Assembly: GCA_030248215.1 (NCBI GenBank)
Contig: JASANG010000442.1
Location: 145,765-209,764, forward strand
DNA length: 64,000 nucleotides
Reading direction: 5' to 3'
Source: Enoplolaimus lenunculus
Taxonomy: Eukaryota; Nematoda; Enoplea; Enoplida; Thoracostomopsidae
Shown here: positions 24,291 through 39,133 of the stretch, in pieces
Position numbering within the stretch: position 1 is the stretch's first letter
Layout: each line of letters starts with the position of its first letter
Made by a program: the position numbers and the translations under genes
Notes under the pieces: model-generated
Seen by the model: the letters and a program-made list of their open reading frames with translations, nothing else
What the model was told of the DNA's origin: nothing
Databases searched by the model: none

Positions 24291-25296
24291 TATCAGCGGG
24301 CTGCCAGATACTAAAAATACCAAAATCATTTGTTTGACACATGTTAGTTTTAACGGCATCTAGTTTTCCCTAGGTACCTACTACTATAAAATAGAGGTGG
24401 CTTAGAATTAAAGCTATTGTTTTCGCTCAGGTTTAGGAACGGGAATACGCTGATATACTTCACTCGCCTAAAATAACACTGTTTATTCTTATCAGGTCTG
24501 TCATCGTTATTCTAAGAACCTAGTAGATTGTGATCGTACGCGCGTGCATGTGAACATTTAAAGCCAATCAGTTCCATGCACATGGCATAAATACAAATGA
24601 TGGTTTCATTTTTTGAAGGTTTTAAAAATAACCGACTGGTTGAAATACCGGAGCCGCATATTCGGTCGCACTCTGATCTGTATTACAAACTGTGACCAGA
24701 TTTATAAATTACCTGAACCAGAATGTTAAAAATTCTGGAACTGGACTCGCAAAACTAAAAATACTTGTTATGGAAAATTTCATTTGTAAAGCTATTGTAC
24801 AACCTTTTAATGGCAATGACTCAAATCCGGCTTCGCAGGAATCACTCAGTGCTATTATTTTGAGACACATGATCGTTTTCAGTTTGAATATCTTGACGAC
24901 ATAGTTGAAGCATTCATCCCAGCTGTGGCATTATATACTTATGAGACATTTGGTTCTTCCTCTGTGCACTCGAACATCAGTGAAAATTGAAATCTTGTGT
25001 AGAAACACATGCATCATTTAGAATGTCAAATCATGAAACAAATACAGTAGCGGGGAAACGTATAATAAATTATACGTTATAACACCAATTGAAAATTTTT
25101 TTGACAAGAGATTTATTCCTCACCTGTTCTCACCTACCCCAGCAAACACAAGTTATTTACAACTTTCAGATTCTTTACATATAATTTACACCAGTTGTAA
25201 TGCCGCTCATAAATTGCGGGTCGCGGCAGGACATCTTAAGGCACAAAACTTTACCACCCACAATTCACCTCCGTTGCTTCTTTCCTTTGGTTGGGG
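24291..25296. other. No gene; one repeat end
   Basis: Near 24625-24680 'ggttgaaataccggagccgc' and 'cggtcgcactctg' look like a right end of the CCGG-type hAT family. Nothing else can be named. Confidence 0.4.
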
Positions 25297-25304
25297 GAGG
25301 CTTG

Positions 25305-25956
25305 CAGGGATGGGCGGTCTCGGTCAAAAAAGCGACCGAGAAAGAGACCCAACCTACCGAGACCGAGATTTTTTTGTCTCGGTCAATTTTTAACCGTTAG
25401 CGAAAATAAAAAGATTTTTGAACAAAAGTTTAGAAAATTTTCATCTGCTCTGAATTGCCCTTTCATACAATTAAACTAATAAATCGCCGCCAAACTCTAT
25501 TTTTTACTTTATTTTTCACTTGGCTGCTGTTTCCACACCCTTCGAACAGGCTCGAGGCAATCCCACCGTCTCAAAACACCCCTGTACAACTATAATTCAA
25601 AGCTCTAGTGTTGTTTTTGATCCCGGTCCGTGATAATACAACTATTTACAATAAAATCAAAGTGTTTTGGGTTTCCTTTCAAACATAGAATTTTGGATAA
25701 CCGTAGGGTCATTCTGTTTCTCAAATCGCTGTATAACCAGGTAGTGATGCTCCACACTCCTTCATTGTCTGTGTTGCTAGGCGAAATGCGCAAGTACTTC
25801 CGGGCCAAAGCTGCGATCCAAGGAAAATTTTTGTGATTGCTTATCGCTTTTTCACCTCTTTGGTCTAGGTTTGCCAACCACTGGTACTAAAAACGAGGCC
25901 GAGTCCGATACCAGCCAAATCCCAAGACTTGCCGAGATCGTGACCGCCCATCCCTG
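25305..25956 (-). mobile_element. hAT element, internally deleted, with transposase 3' remnant
   Basis: The ends are CAGGGATGGGCGGTCTCGGT and ACCGCCCATCCCTG. The flanks are gaggcttg (25297-25304) and gagacttg (25957-25964), an 8-bp target duplication with one mismatch. The minus-strand frame 25605-25877 encodes a hATC-like dimerization region (ARKYLRISPSNTDNEGVWS followed by TLRLSKILCLKGN). This resembles the ARKYL.IPATS..SERVFS region of hAT transposases, with the usual SERVF changed to EGVWS. The DDE core is absent, so it cannot move itself. Fragments of the family occur near 7955, 12697, 27100 and 30880. Confidence 0.8.
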
Positions 25957-26065
25957 GAGACTTGCCCCAATATGGTAACAAAGGTTCGGATTCGGTTGTA
26001 AAAAAAGCTGAATTTAACCATGTTTAGCAATATGTTTTTCATTTTTAAACAATAAAATTTTTAAA

Positions 26066-26350
26066 TAGGGATGTGCCGATACCAAAAGTTTTGCCGATGT
26101 CGATTCTAATTTTGAAATTTTGCCGATACCGATTACAATTTTTTCAAACACAAACGCAAGAGAGATAACAGTTTTCCTGCCAGACACATTGGATGCGCTC
26201 AGAAATAAAAATTGATAGAATTACACCTGACTGTTGTGTGCAAAAAGTATGGGCAAGGAATCGGTAATTTTTTGCAGTGCCGATGCCAATTCTCACGAAA
26301 TGTGCTGATTATTACCGATACCTATTGATCGGTTAATCGGCACACCCCTA
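26066..26350. mobile_element. hAT-type MITE with 8-bp target duplication
   Basis: It starts TAGGGATGTGCCGATACC and ends ATCGGCACACCCCTA. The flanks tttttaaa (26058-26065) and attttaaa (26351-26358) form an 8-bp duplication with one mismatch. There is no coding capacity. Confidence 0.75.
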
Positions 26351-26358
26351 ATTTTAAA

Positions 26359-29930
<3,572 letters not shown>

Positions 29931-30009
<79 letters not shown>
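29931..30009. repeat. (TA)n microsatellite, 3' side of Penelope-like element
   Basis: A TA run of about 78 bp follows the element's last unique bases (ttttgcaatca). Confidence 0.95.
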
Positions 30010-30011
<2 letters not shown>

Positions 30012-30207
30012 CAACAACAATCATATCAGCAAAACAAACTGATTTTATATCACACAAAAAAATTGCGCTCTCGCAGAATCATATTAGTGATACTTGCTGG
30101 CTTAATATCGCAGATTTTGCCTACGAGCCAAACTTGCGATCAATACAAAACGATGCGTTGATTGTAGAAATGATGTTTTAACATTCACCAGCCAGTGTAC
30201 TATATAG

Positions 30208-30616
30208 CAGGGTTCCAACAGGAACTAAATTTTCCAGAACAGGGACAGTAATTATATTTCTTTGCATTAACCGGAACCGGAATTTGAAATAATTTTCACC
30301 ACCGAATTACTATTGGTCTTTTTAGAAAACTTGCCAAAAATTGCTTAAGCGAATTTTCAGCTATTTCATCATCAAGTTTTGCGAAAACACAACAGAAACA
30401 GTTTATTAACAAATTTGAAGTAATTGCAAAAACACCCCTGTCGAATTAACAATTTTTCTAAAGACAAGGATTCCAATATTTAAATGATTAGAAATAATTT
30501 GTCGCAAAACAGTAAAAATTCCGGTTCCTGCATCTTTGAATGCAGGAACTGGAACCTTAACAGGAATTGAATTTTTGCATGAATTTCGGCCGGAACAGAA
30601 TTCCGGTTGAACCCTG
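30208..30616. mobile_element. CCGG-type hAT MITE with 8-bp target duplication
   Basis: It begins CAGGGTTCCAACAGGAAC and ends TTCCGGTTGAACCCTG. The flanks ctatatag (30200-30207) and ctttatag (30617-30624) form an 8-bp duplication with one mismatch. It is non-coding and rich in 'ccggaaccgg'-like words. Confidence 0.8.
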
Positions 30617-30624
30617 CTTTATAG

Positions 30625-31164
30625 AATCACTACAGTTCCCATCTGTTGAATTTTGCATACTCAAATTTTCACTACTTACTTACACGGCCTTAGATTTTAC
30701 GCGATATTGCGTTACTAATACTCAACCATTAATTGATAATTAAGATCTAGCATGCTCTAAAAATACGCAACTGCTAAATTTACTTCGGTCAAACACATAT
30801 AACAATGTTATAAAATAGCGTAAAATTTCCTGGTAACAATAATAAATATTAAATCAATTTGCCACAACTGACACTCCTGGTTGACATCAATACCGGACTC
30901 TCAGTCTCCAAACCTGAGACTTTTCAAAAGCTGAGACTGAGATTGAGACTAAGACTCCCATCCCTGATTACAGCACCGAATTACGCTAACTGACAATAAC
31001 GCAAAGTTGATAATGTAAGTTGCCTTTTGCCTGGCAATAAAATTTTAAAATATCTTTTATCTTGAATTTTTATTTTTGAGCTGATTATTTTAGCAAATTG
31101 ATTATATAAATATGATTTATATACTTGTGACGTAATCACGTAGTATATCTGTTCAACAGGTATT
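30625..31164. other. Upstream region of the MTARC gene
   Basis: It holds a fragment of the 'ctgagactgagattgagact' repeat at 30890-30970, whose 'gactcccatccctg' end belongs to the CAGGGATGGG hAT family. No TATA box or other promoter element could be picked out with confidence. Confidence 0.35.
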
Positions 31165-34100
31165 ATGGTTCTTAATAAATTACTGTTCTCATTTGGTGTT
31201 TCTGCTGTTGCGGTCAGCGTTGCAATATTTTATTTAATGAAGTCTCGTAAATCTAAACGCGTAGTCAAATCTGGTTGGCAAAAGATTGGCCATGTTTCTG
31301 CGTTATTCATTCATCCTGTGAAATCAATGCGGGGGCAGTCAGTACGTACCGTTGACGTCACTAACATGGGTCTGAAATTGGGTAATAATATTGATAGGTT
31401 GGTAAAGTTATTTCAGCTATGTTTAAAAAGGTGTTATCTAGCACGACGCGATTTGGTGTAAAAACCGTAACCGTATGAAATCAAGGATAACTCTATGTTT
31501 TTATAAACAGTCAGTGGCATTTCATTTAATATAAGTAGTGCTCATTTGCTTACTTTACTATGTATATCAAACAAAATATTGAAGTACTATATTATATCAG
31601 TGTTTTGCTTCGCTTAAACTGCATACCAAGTACCTACAGAACCGAAATTCTGAAAATAGGGTTCAAAATGTCAAAGGATGTCCGATTTAGGCAAACAATT
31701 GACGCCCGGCTTCGGTTTTCTATATTATCGGATATTCGTTGCTGTAAAGTATAATGTAGCTCTATATTATACTATAATTTATGACCAAAATCACAATATT
31801 TCACTGTGAACAAGCCCTTCAAAAAGTCCAGTTAATACTAAGTCTTAGAAAACAAAATTACAAAATATGATAACCAGATGTGCTAAATTAGCGTGATCAG
31901 GTTGTAACCTTTTATTGATATATGTACTTAAATCACGAATCAGATATATAGCTAACTGCAGATTGTTACTATTTAGAAGATTTCTTGTCGTTAAAGAAAA
32001 GTATGATAAGACATATGGGACGATGGTTACAATCAGAAATTATCCCAAAATGACGCTGATAACACCGACAGTTGGTAAGGTTAACTAAAGTGAGTAATGA
32101 CCACTGGAAGCAAGCCATCTCAACGGTGCCATACTGATAACACCGTGAAATAAATCATGGATAGATCAACAAAAACATAGCACAACAATTACACTGGATA
32201 TAGCTCCCAAGGTCTTGCAAATTTTTAATTTTTTCGTATCTCTGAAGGTAAAGCAAGCCATCTCAACGGTGCCATACTGATAACACCGTGAAGTAAATCA
32301 TGGATAGATCAACAAAAAACATAGCACAACAATGACACTGAATATAGCTCCCAAGGTCTTGCAAATTTTTAATTTTTTTCGTATCTCTGAAGGTACGTAA
32401 TTCATCGGTGCTTGTTTAAGTGCTCGAAACATGAATGTGTGTGCGTTCGGTATTTGTAATACAGATAGATTTGCATAATATCTAGCAGCCACGGTTCCTC
32501 CGGAATTCCTGTTCCAGCATTAAAAGATGCCGAAACTGGAATTTTTGTGGTCTTTCTTATGACAAATTGGTTAATTTGTTGTTTCGAAAGTCTGTTTGCT
32601 ATTAGTTAAAGTTTGTTCATAAAGTTAGGTTATATATCTGATGTAGGTTTTTCAAAATTTGATGGTGAAATAGGTAATAGTCGCTTAACCCATTCTTGTC
32701 AAAAAGTCCAACAGTTTTTCGATGAAGAAAATTACTTTAAATTCCGGTTCTTGTTCCGTTTTCTGCAAAAACGTTCAATTCCTGTTTCTGTTCGGGAAAG
32801 TTTTACGTAACTACTGCTAGGAAGCGAATATAGAGCCAAACTAGTTTATTTATATGGTCAATTGTTCAGCATAATATCAATACGTACGTTTAGTCTGTGC
32901 GTGCATTGTAGGCAATCTGTGGTGTTTTTTGTATTAAACGTAATGTTCAGAGTATCTAATGTTAAGCTGAAGAAATGTATAATTTAAAATTTCACAACCG
33001 AGCACGGGTGTACATATATATTGAACCTCACACTCATGAGCTAAGTGGGCCCTCGGTCATGTACGCTATCTGAGGTTACCATATCTACGTAATTTCATTG
33101 TTTTCCGTGTTATAGATACGAACAATATTTTAACTCTTGACTATAGAGATGCCGATCACAGCGACACATTTCAACTGGATTTGAACTCAATTCAGCAAGC
33201 TTTTGAGGCACGCGGTGAAGTAATGTGAGTTTCAGTTTTAATATTTTAGTTTTGAACCAAACAAGATTACGATTAAATTAACTTGAAAAAGGTTAGATAT
33301 TTGTCTTCTAGTCTAAATGGAACGTGCACCTTAGTTTCTCACAATGCTACTTAATTTAATAAACAGACACATTTTGCTGAAATTATATGCGCAACAGAAA
33401 TGTTTGCGGAACACTTGTAATTGCCAAACGCAATTTAATGGAGTGTTTTGCTGCTTTGCTAGAATTACCAAGATCCGGAAAATTGTGGCACCCGTTCTAT
33501 TTTACGACCGTTTGTAAGTGCTTAATCATAAACCCTGGTATGGTTTATATCTAATCAGCAGTTCTTTCAACATTAAATTACATGATTGTATTAATAAAAG
33601 TTGGTCGTGATTCAAACTTCCAACTTTCGCACATAATTGCAAACGAAACATGTTAAACAACGAATACACGATCCCGATTCGGATTACACATCCAATCGGA
33701 ATCGAAACTGGAATTGAATCGAAATTCTATTCCGAATCGGGATTACGTTTGCAGCCGCAATAATAGGCTGTTTGCCGCAGTGATGACGCACCACGCCATT
33801 ATTGTCCATGGTTCTTGCAGGATGCATGAATCATCAACGTGCACGTTGCTCTGGGATCGGATTTCAACCTGTGGGGTCATTTGAGGGTATCAGTTAAATG
33901 ATACACGTGCAGTCTATATTGATAATGGGGCGTTTGCCAATATGATAGCGCACCAACTCATTGCAACCCATTGTTTCTAGCATGTGGCGTGATCAGATTG
34001 TGAAAGGCATAGACTGTGGAGATGAAGTTGCTTGCTGGCTAAGCCGAATTTTGAAGCCAACAAACAATGTGTTTTGTCGACTATTATGGCAGACAGAGTC

Positions 34101-36578
34101 GATTGTCAACAGCGAACCAAGAACAATAGACTTGGACGATAGCACTGGATGTGTAGTATCGGATCCGAGAAATAATGTTTTGGTACGTTACTGAGCGAGA
34201 TTATGTTTTGTTTTTGTAGTTTGTTGGCAATCATGTAGGTTACGTATGTATGTTTGTGTTATAGTTTTTTTTTATTTCTGTTGTTTTTGTTTTGGTCTGT
34301 CCTCGAATGGTATGTGGGAAACGCAGATAAAGTTTTGTGGGCAAAACCGTTCTGTTGAGCGCTTGATTTTCTAACGCTTCGAACAAGGATTTTGAGTTAG
34401 AAATTTTTAAGACATGCTGATTTGAAATGCATTGCGAATGATAAGCTTCAACCCATTCGAAAATTGCTATATATACTAACAGAATATCAGCATTACATTT
34501 TTTGAGTGTAAGCTCAAACCAGAATTTTGCAGTAAAGCTACCCCGGTTGCTGTAATACCAATCTTATTTGATTACGCGTTCAATTGTCAGACCAACTACT
34601 CAGACCTAACGCCTTTCATGATTGCTCACAATCAAAGTTTGAACGAACTCAACACACGTATTCAAGCAATTCTAGATGAATTTCCAAACAACGAATTAAC
34701 GATGCGATCATTTCGACCAAACATTGTGGTCGATACTCAGTTGCCTCCGTATGATGAAGTATGTGCAATAAAAATGTTATTATGTGTCAAAAATTCTTGG
34801 CGTAGCCCGAATTGTGGAGAAAGGGGGTCTACGTTATTTTTTATATTAGTTACTTTTATGTGAGGTTTGTTTTTTTTTCGCACTGAGGCTGGATCCTAAT
34901 CCTTTAGCCTATGCCCTTGTCGCTGATATGCATGGTTTTCAAAACATGAAACATATCTAATTCGTGATGTATTTCAGAAAACAGAACCTGGTTTTTGACA
35001 TCTTTCGGATGTATCCATTACACAGATTTACCTCGGGTGCCTACATTACCTCGGGTGCCTACATTTCAAGAATATATAAGGCTAAAACAAGACAACAAAA
35101 GGGTAACTAACTTTTTAGCTAGATTAAATTTAGTTTTCGAAACTTCAATGTGTCTTAGTTTTGCATAGACTTGGTTCGATTTACTGCTTTTATATTGAAT
35201 TTTGTGTTAAAATATTTCTAGGATACTTGGAAACGGGTCAAAATTCGTGGTGTCATATTTACATACGTCAAGCCGTGTACCAGGTTCGTGAAAAAATCAA
35301 AATTAATCATTGGCGTTATTAGTATAACGCGATTTAAATTTAAAAGGCTATTGAGTTTTTGTCACCGTTTAATAGGTTTCTGGCGAAAACATTTAAGTGG
35401 TACACCACAGCATAATATGTAAACAGCCAAATTTAACTATAAGTTTTATTTGATTAAAGTGTATAAACCTGATATTATAATGCTTTATGTGTGACAGAGA
35501 CATTATACCAGACGGAAAGCATCGTTTACCGTTGTCACATATAGATTACTAGATATCTCAGAACACGAAATTATGTTGCGTTTATTATGTCTCGGTTTAA
35601 CTTACATTGCTTCCACCGTGATTTATCGTTAACTTGAACAAAATCAGCCGATGAAATTCAAAAAGGGTTTTTATCCATTAGTGTTATTAAATGATGGGAA
35701 GTAGTTTAATTCAGTGTTGGTGAGCTTGTGGGTCTGTTTTACCTGATGTTAGAACCTAATACGCCTCAAAGACGGCCATCAGTTTATTTACCAAATTGGT
35801 TTAATTCAAATAAGTTTATAGATTAATTTTTCATTCAGTACATTAATTCTATTTCAGGTGTATCCTAACTACAGTTGACCCGGAGACTGGTGTGAAGAAT
35901 CCAAACAGAGAGCCTTTACGAACTTTGCGAAAGTAAATAATATTTTTGTAAATTTTTTAATCATTATAATGCTGTGAGGTTGTTCGCGGGGCGTTCCAAT
36001 TTCTAGGTGAAAATATGTTTAATAATAGTTTAATTTGTTGTCTTTCAGGTTTCTTGCAGTATTATGATACACAACGACATGGCGGTTCGTTGTAGATTTA
36101 AAATTAGTGATCGTATTATTCTCAAATGTGGCGTCTTTCTCCTGTTGACAATATTTTTGATATTAACTTATTTCGAGCCAACCAATATAAAACTTCAAAA
36201 TTCGACACATTTTTACTTTATTGTTCCTGCTTGTGAGCCAATTTTTACATTTAGTACCTTTATCAGTTCGCTTTTTTGGCAACCTATTCCTAACTAGTGT
36301 TATGCCCCACGCAAATTTGAGAACATGGGCTCTGACGAGCAATGTGTCCGTTATTTGGACAGATTTTGTTTGCTCAAGATGTTTTTGAACACTGTAAATT
36401 TAATATGGTGTTGGGCATTGTGTTATTTTGTTGTTTCAGGTACCGCTTAAGCGAAGCACCAGACTCACCGGAATGTGAAAAGACTTCGCCAAAATTTGGA
36501 ATTAACGTTGTCGTGGACCATTTGTCCGCTGGGGCTTGTATTTCTGTTGGTGATGATGTGTTCGTTGAATATTTTTAG
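31165..36578 (+). CDS. MTARC1: Mitochondrial amidoxime-reducing component, MOSC domain (8 exons, complete)
   Basis: Exons are 31165-31397, 31977-32074, 33116-33224, 33981-34182, 34591-34758, 35222-35283, 35858-35932 and 36440-36578. All have GT-AG borders and agreeing phases, giving 361 residues. The start has a hydrophobic segment (LLFSFGVSAVAVSVAIFYLM) followed by KSRKSKR, the signal-anchor of outer mitochondrial membrane MARC proteins. Then come GHVSALFIHPVKSMRG (start of the MOSC N-domain), IDCGDEVACWLSRIL, SDLTPFMIAHNQSLNELNTR, SFRPNIVV and CTRCILTTVDPETG; Cys292 in the last motif matches the molybdenum-ligand cysteine of human MARC1. The C-terminus ISVGDDVFVEYF also fits. MARC enzymes reduce N-hydroxylated compounds with cytochrome b5 and its reductase. 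The sequence does not separate MTARC1 from MTARC2, so the symbol is generic. Exon 2 (RRFLVVKEKYDKTYGTMVT) is the most divergent part. Confidence 0.93.
32108..32395. repeat. Direct tandem duplication, two ~144-bp copies
   Basis: 32108-32250 and 32251-32395 are nearly identical, both starting 'aagcaagccatctcaacgg' and ending 'tatctctgaaggta'. They differ by only a few bases, so the duplication is young. It lies in intron 2 of the MTARC gene. Confidence 0.95.
32490..32815. mobile_element. Worn CCGG-type MITE in MTARC intron 2
   Basis: Words such as 'cctccggaattcctgttcc', 'gatgccgaaactggaa' and 'aaattccggttcttgttcc' match the 30208-30616 family. The ends are not clear. Confidence 0.5.
33660..33765. 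repeat. Short inverted-repeat element in MTARC intron 3
   Basis: 'cgatcccgattcggatta' at the left faces 'attccgaatcgggatta' at the right, with 'aatcggaatcgaaactggaa' between. It looks like a small palindromic MITE. Confidence 0.45.
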
Positions 36579-36945
36579 CGCAGATTTTACCATAGATAAA
36601 TGGCACACTTTTTACGTCTCTTTTGGCTCTAATTACAAAAACTTGGCTTCCTTTGGTTATTCAATGCTACAGTAATAGTGTCAAAAATCACATCATGTAT
36701 ACATCGGATTTGCATTTGACGGCCTGCCGCGCATTTTATTGCCTACCGATTTGCTCGAATTTTCACGAGTATTGAGTTTCGATATACAATATACAACAAA
36801 ACAGTTATGTTTTGAATTTCTAGAGTGCTTTAAACGTCTTTTTTGCAGATTCGTTAACGTTGTACTTAGGTTTCGCACCTGTGGTGGTTGGACAAAACTT
36901 ATTGACTTGCTACATAACTGTTCTCAGAGTTTCGATGTATACAAA
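36579..36945. other. 3' flank of MTARC, nothing clear
   Basis: No canonical AATAAA was found close to the stop; 'agataaatgg' at about 36593 is the nearest weak candidate. No other structure is visible. Confidence 0.3.
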
Positions 36946-37457
36946 TGCGGGATTCACGTTATAACCAGGGCAGGCGGGTCCCAGTTTGTGACATGTTGAT
37001 TCGACGTATAATCCAAAATTACAACGAATATGATATTCAGCGTGACAGTTATCTTTGGGTACTAATAAATGAATGGAAAGTGTTGGACGGCAGAGGCACA
37101 GATGTGCTTTAGACACCAAACACGATTGCAAATCGTTTCCGACAAACATCGTTAGAACCACAGCTTTAGAATTCAAAATTTCAAATTCTAGTGTCATATG
37201 ATATTTAATAGGACATTATGATTGTGTTGCCTCAACTATGCAGCCATTTGAAAACAATTATTCTTTTGATATTCGCAGACAATACCCCAAATATCATGTG
37301 ATATTGAAGAACAAAAGGTGGATAACGCTAGACAAATACGAATTTTTGAATATGATATGGGGTCTATAAGTAGACAAAATGTCACGCAATAGTCTAATAG
37401 GGACAAAACGTGTCCCAAGCTGCCCCGGTTACAAGTAAATTCTGCAAAAATCCCGCA
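36946..37457. mobile_element. TIR element, Harbinger-like (copy 2)
   Basis: It starts TGCGGGATTCACGTTATAAC and ends near 'tcccgca', with 'tttttgaatatgatatgggg', 'agacaaaatgtcac' and 'cgtgtcccaagctgccccgg' in the same order as the 279-924 copy. It is about 130 bp shorter. The right end is altered compared with copy 1. Confidence 0.65.
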
Positions 37458-38260
37458 TATCATGTGATACTGTGGGATATTCTTGCATAAATCGTATGAT
37501 AATGTTCCAAAGCATGATATTCAGTGGACAGTGTAACCTTCGCCTGCTTATATCGCTTAAATAAAACCTTCGACAACAGAGTCATACCTGTGCTTTTTGC
37601 CAATAGCAGGAGTGTCATTGTATGTCTATTTTGTTTAATTTCTATTAGAATTTTCCACTTTTCCCGTTTTCCAACCAAACCAATGCTTCGGATTTTCTTT
37701 GCCAACCCAGGGTAAAATCTAGGCATTAAAATTTTCTTAATTTTCCTACCAAAAAGCGGAAAATTTGGCCGTCATACAGGGGTGGCTATGCGCTGCACTC
37801 CTGGTTATAAGTTTTCCACCGTGGAAAACTGGAAGCCCCTGTGCTACACATTGGCCAAGCCCTTGATAATCATACTAAACTGTTTAAAATATCTGTGGTA
37901 AATCTTGAGTTTTCAATTGTTCAGTTGTAGTGTTAAATGCATGACTATTGGTTTAAACGCACTGCATTAAAACGGGCCGACCGGTAGAACAATGTGATTT
38001 ACCCAGTGTTTACACATATATCATAGCTTTTTATTTGCTTTGGCACAATATCATAATCATCTGTTGAAGCATAAAATACTTAAAGCATTTATATTATCCA
38101 TTAAAAGGTGATGGCAAGTTATGCATTGCAAATGCATTTTTATTTGTTTTTTGTGCTGGTTAGCCTAATATTCCTGTAATGGCAACATGTATAGTAAACA
38201 GAAACAGTTCATCATCAGCATATATGACATTATTTTATAGTGTTTACGAACCGTATCCGG
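37458..38260. other. No gene seen
   Basis: AT-rich sequence. Around 37650-37850 'gaaaattttccacttttccc'-like and 'aagcggaaaatttgg' words suggest a repeat, but no ends could be fixed. Confidence 0.3.
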
Positions 38261-38665
38261 CAGGGGGCAACCGGAATTTCGGTTCCGGCATTTTTTCACC
38301 TTCCGATTCGGTAAATTCTTGCCGTAATTAAAACTTGTGGTAATAAAATTTGGATGGTGGAAATTAAGGTATTTTACTAAAAATGATAAAATTTGAATAG
38401 ATTTTGTTAATATAGTACGCAAACCTTGACAATCGCCGAAAATAAAATATAGAAGGTAGATTTCGTTTCCGTGTGTTATGAAAATCTAAAATACAGCAGA
38501 TAAAGTGAATACCTATCTCCAACTAGGGTTATTTCACCAATAGTATATATTGCAAAAAAAATAAAAATGAATTTTTCGGTGGCATGTATTTTTCATTTTC
38601 CGGTTTCGTCTCCGGTATTTTTTCAAATTCCGGTTTCGATAAATTGCAATTCTGGTTGCACCCTG
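38261..38665. mobile_element. CCGG-type hAT MITE with Penelope-leader sequence
   Basis: It begins CAGGGGGCAACCGGAATTTC and ends TTCTGGTTGCACCCTG. From about 38480 it shares 'gaaaatctaaaatacag' and 'ggttatttcacca' with the minus strand of the Penelope leader. No 8-bp duplication is visible (gtatccgg against gtgtcaat). Confidence 0.65.
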
Positions 38666-38674
38666 GTGTCAATA

Positions 38675-39133
38675 CCGTAGTCACCCGAATAAGAGGGGAG
38701 ATCCCCATTTTGAGTCCCAATCAATAGGAGTCCGTATTCCTAATAAGAGTCCGATAGGAGTCCGTATCCTTAATAAGAGTCCGTAAGCGGATAGCTGTCT
38801 CTAACCCTAATTAGAGTCCATAAATGTCAATTATCCCTAATTGTGGTGCATAAATGACTAGAGGACCAAATAAACTTCAGTTCAAAATTTCAAAGTACAC
38901 GAAAGTAACATTCCGAAGTATAACCTTGCATTATCGCTCTAGCTTTTGATGCAAGGCAAAAACGTTTAATTCAACGATAGTTGCAATACCGGATATATAT
39001 CGTAAAGAAGGATGGAGGTGTGGAGGAGGGCTGGTTGAAAATAAATAACAGTCCGTAACCGAATAACAAGGGGGGTACCCTCTAGAGAGGTCAAATAAAT
39101 ATCACTCCTCCCCTGTTATTCGGGTCACTACAG
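38675..39133. mobile_element. TA-flanked MITE with CTGTA..GACCCGAATAAG ends (copy 1)
   Basis: The left end is CCGTAGTCACCCGAATAAGA and the right end is TTATTCGGGTCACTACAG, with TA outside on both sides (38673-38674 and 39134-39135). TA duplication suggests the Tc1/mariner-pogo group. It carries repeated 'gagtccgta' words and is in inverted orientation to 44169-44603. No transposase. Confidence 0.75.

Noticed and set aside
36058-36078. Coding exon of MTARC
   Set aside because: It would stop after five codons, while the exon at 36440 completes the family C-terminus.
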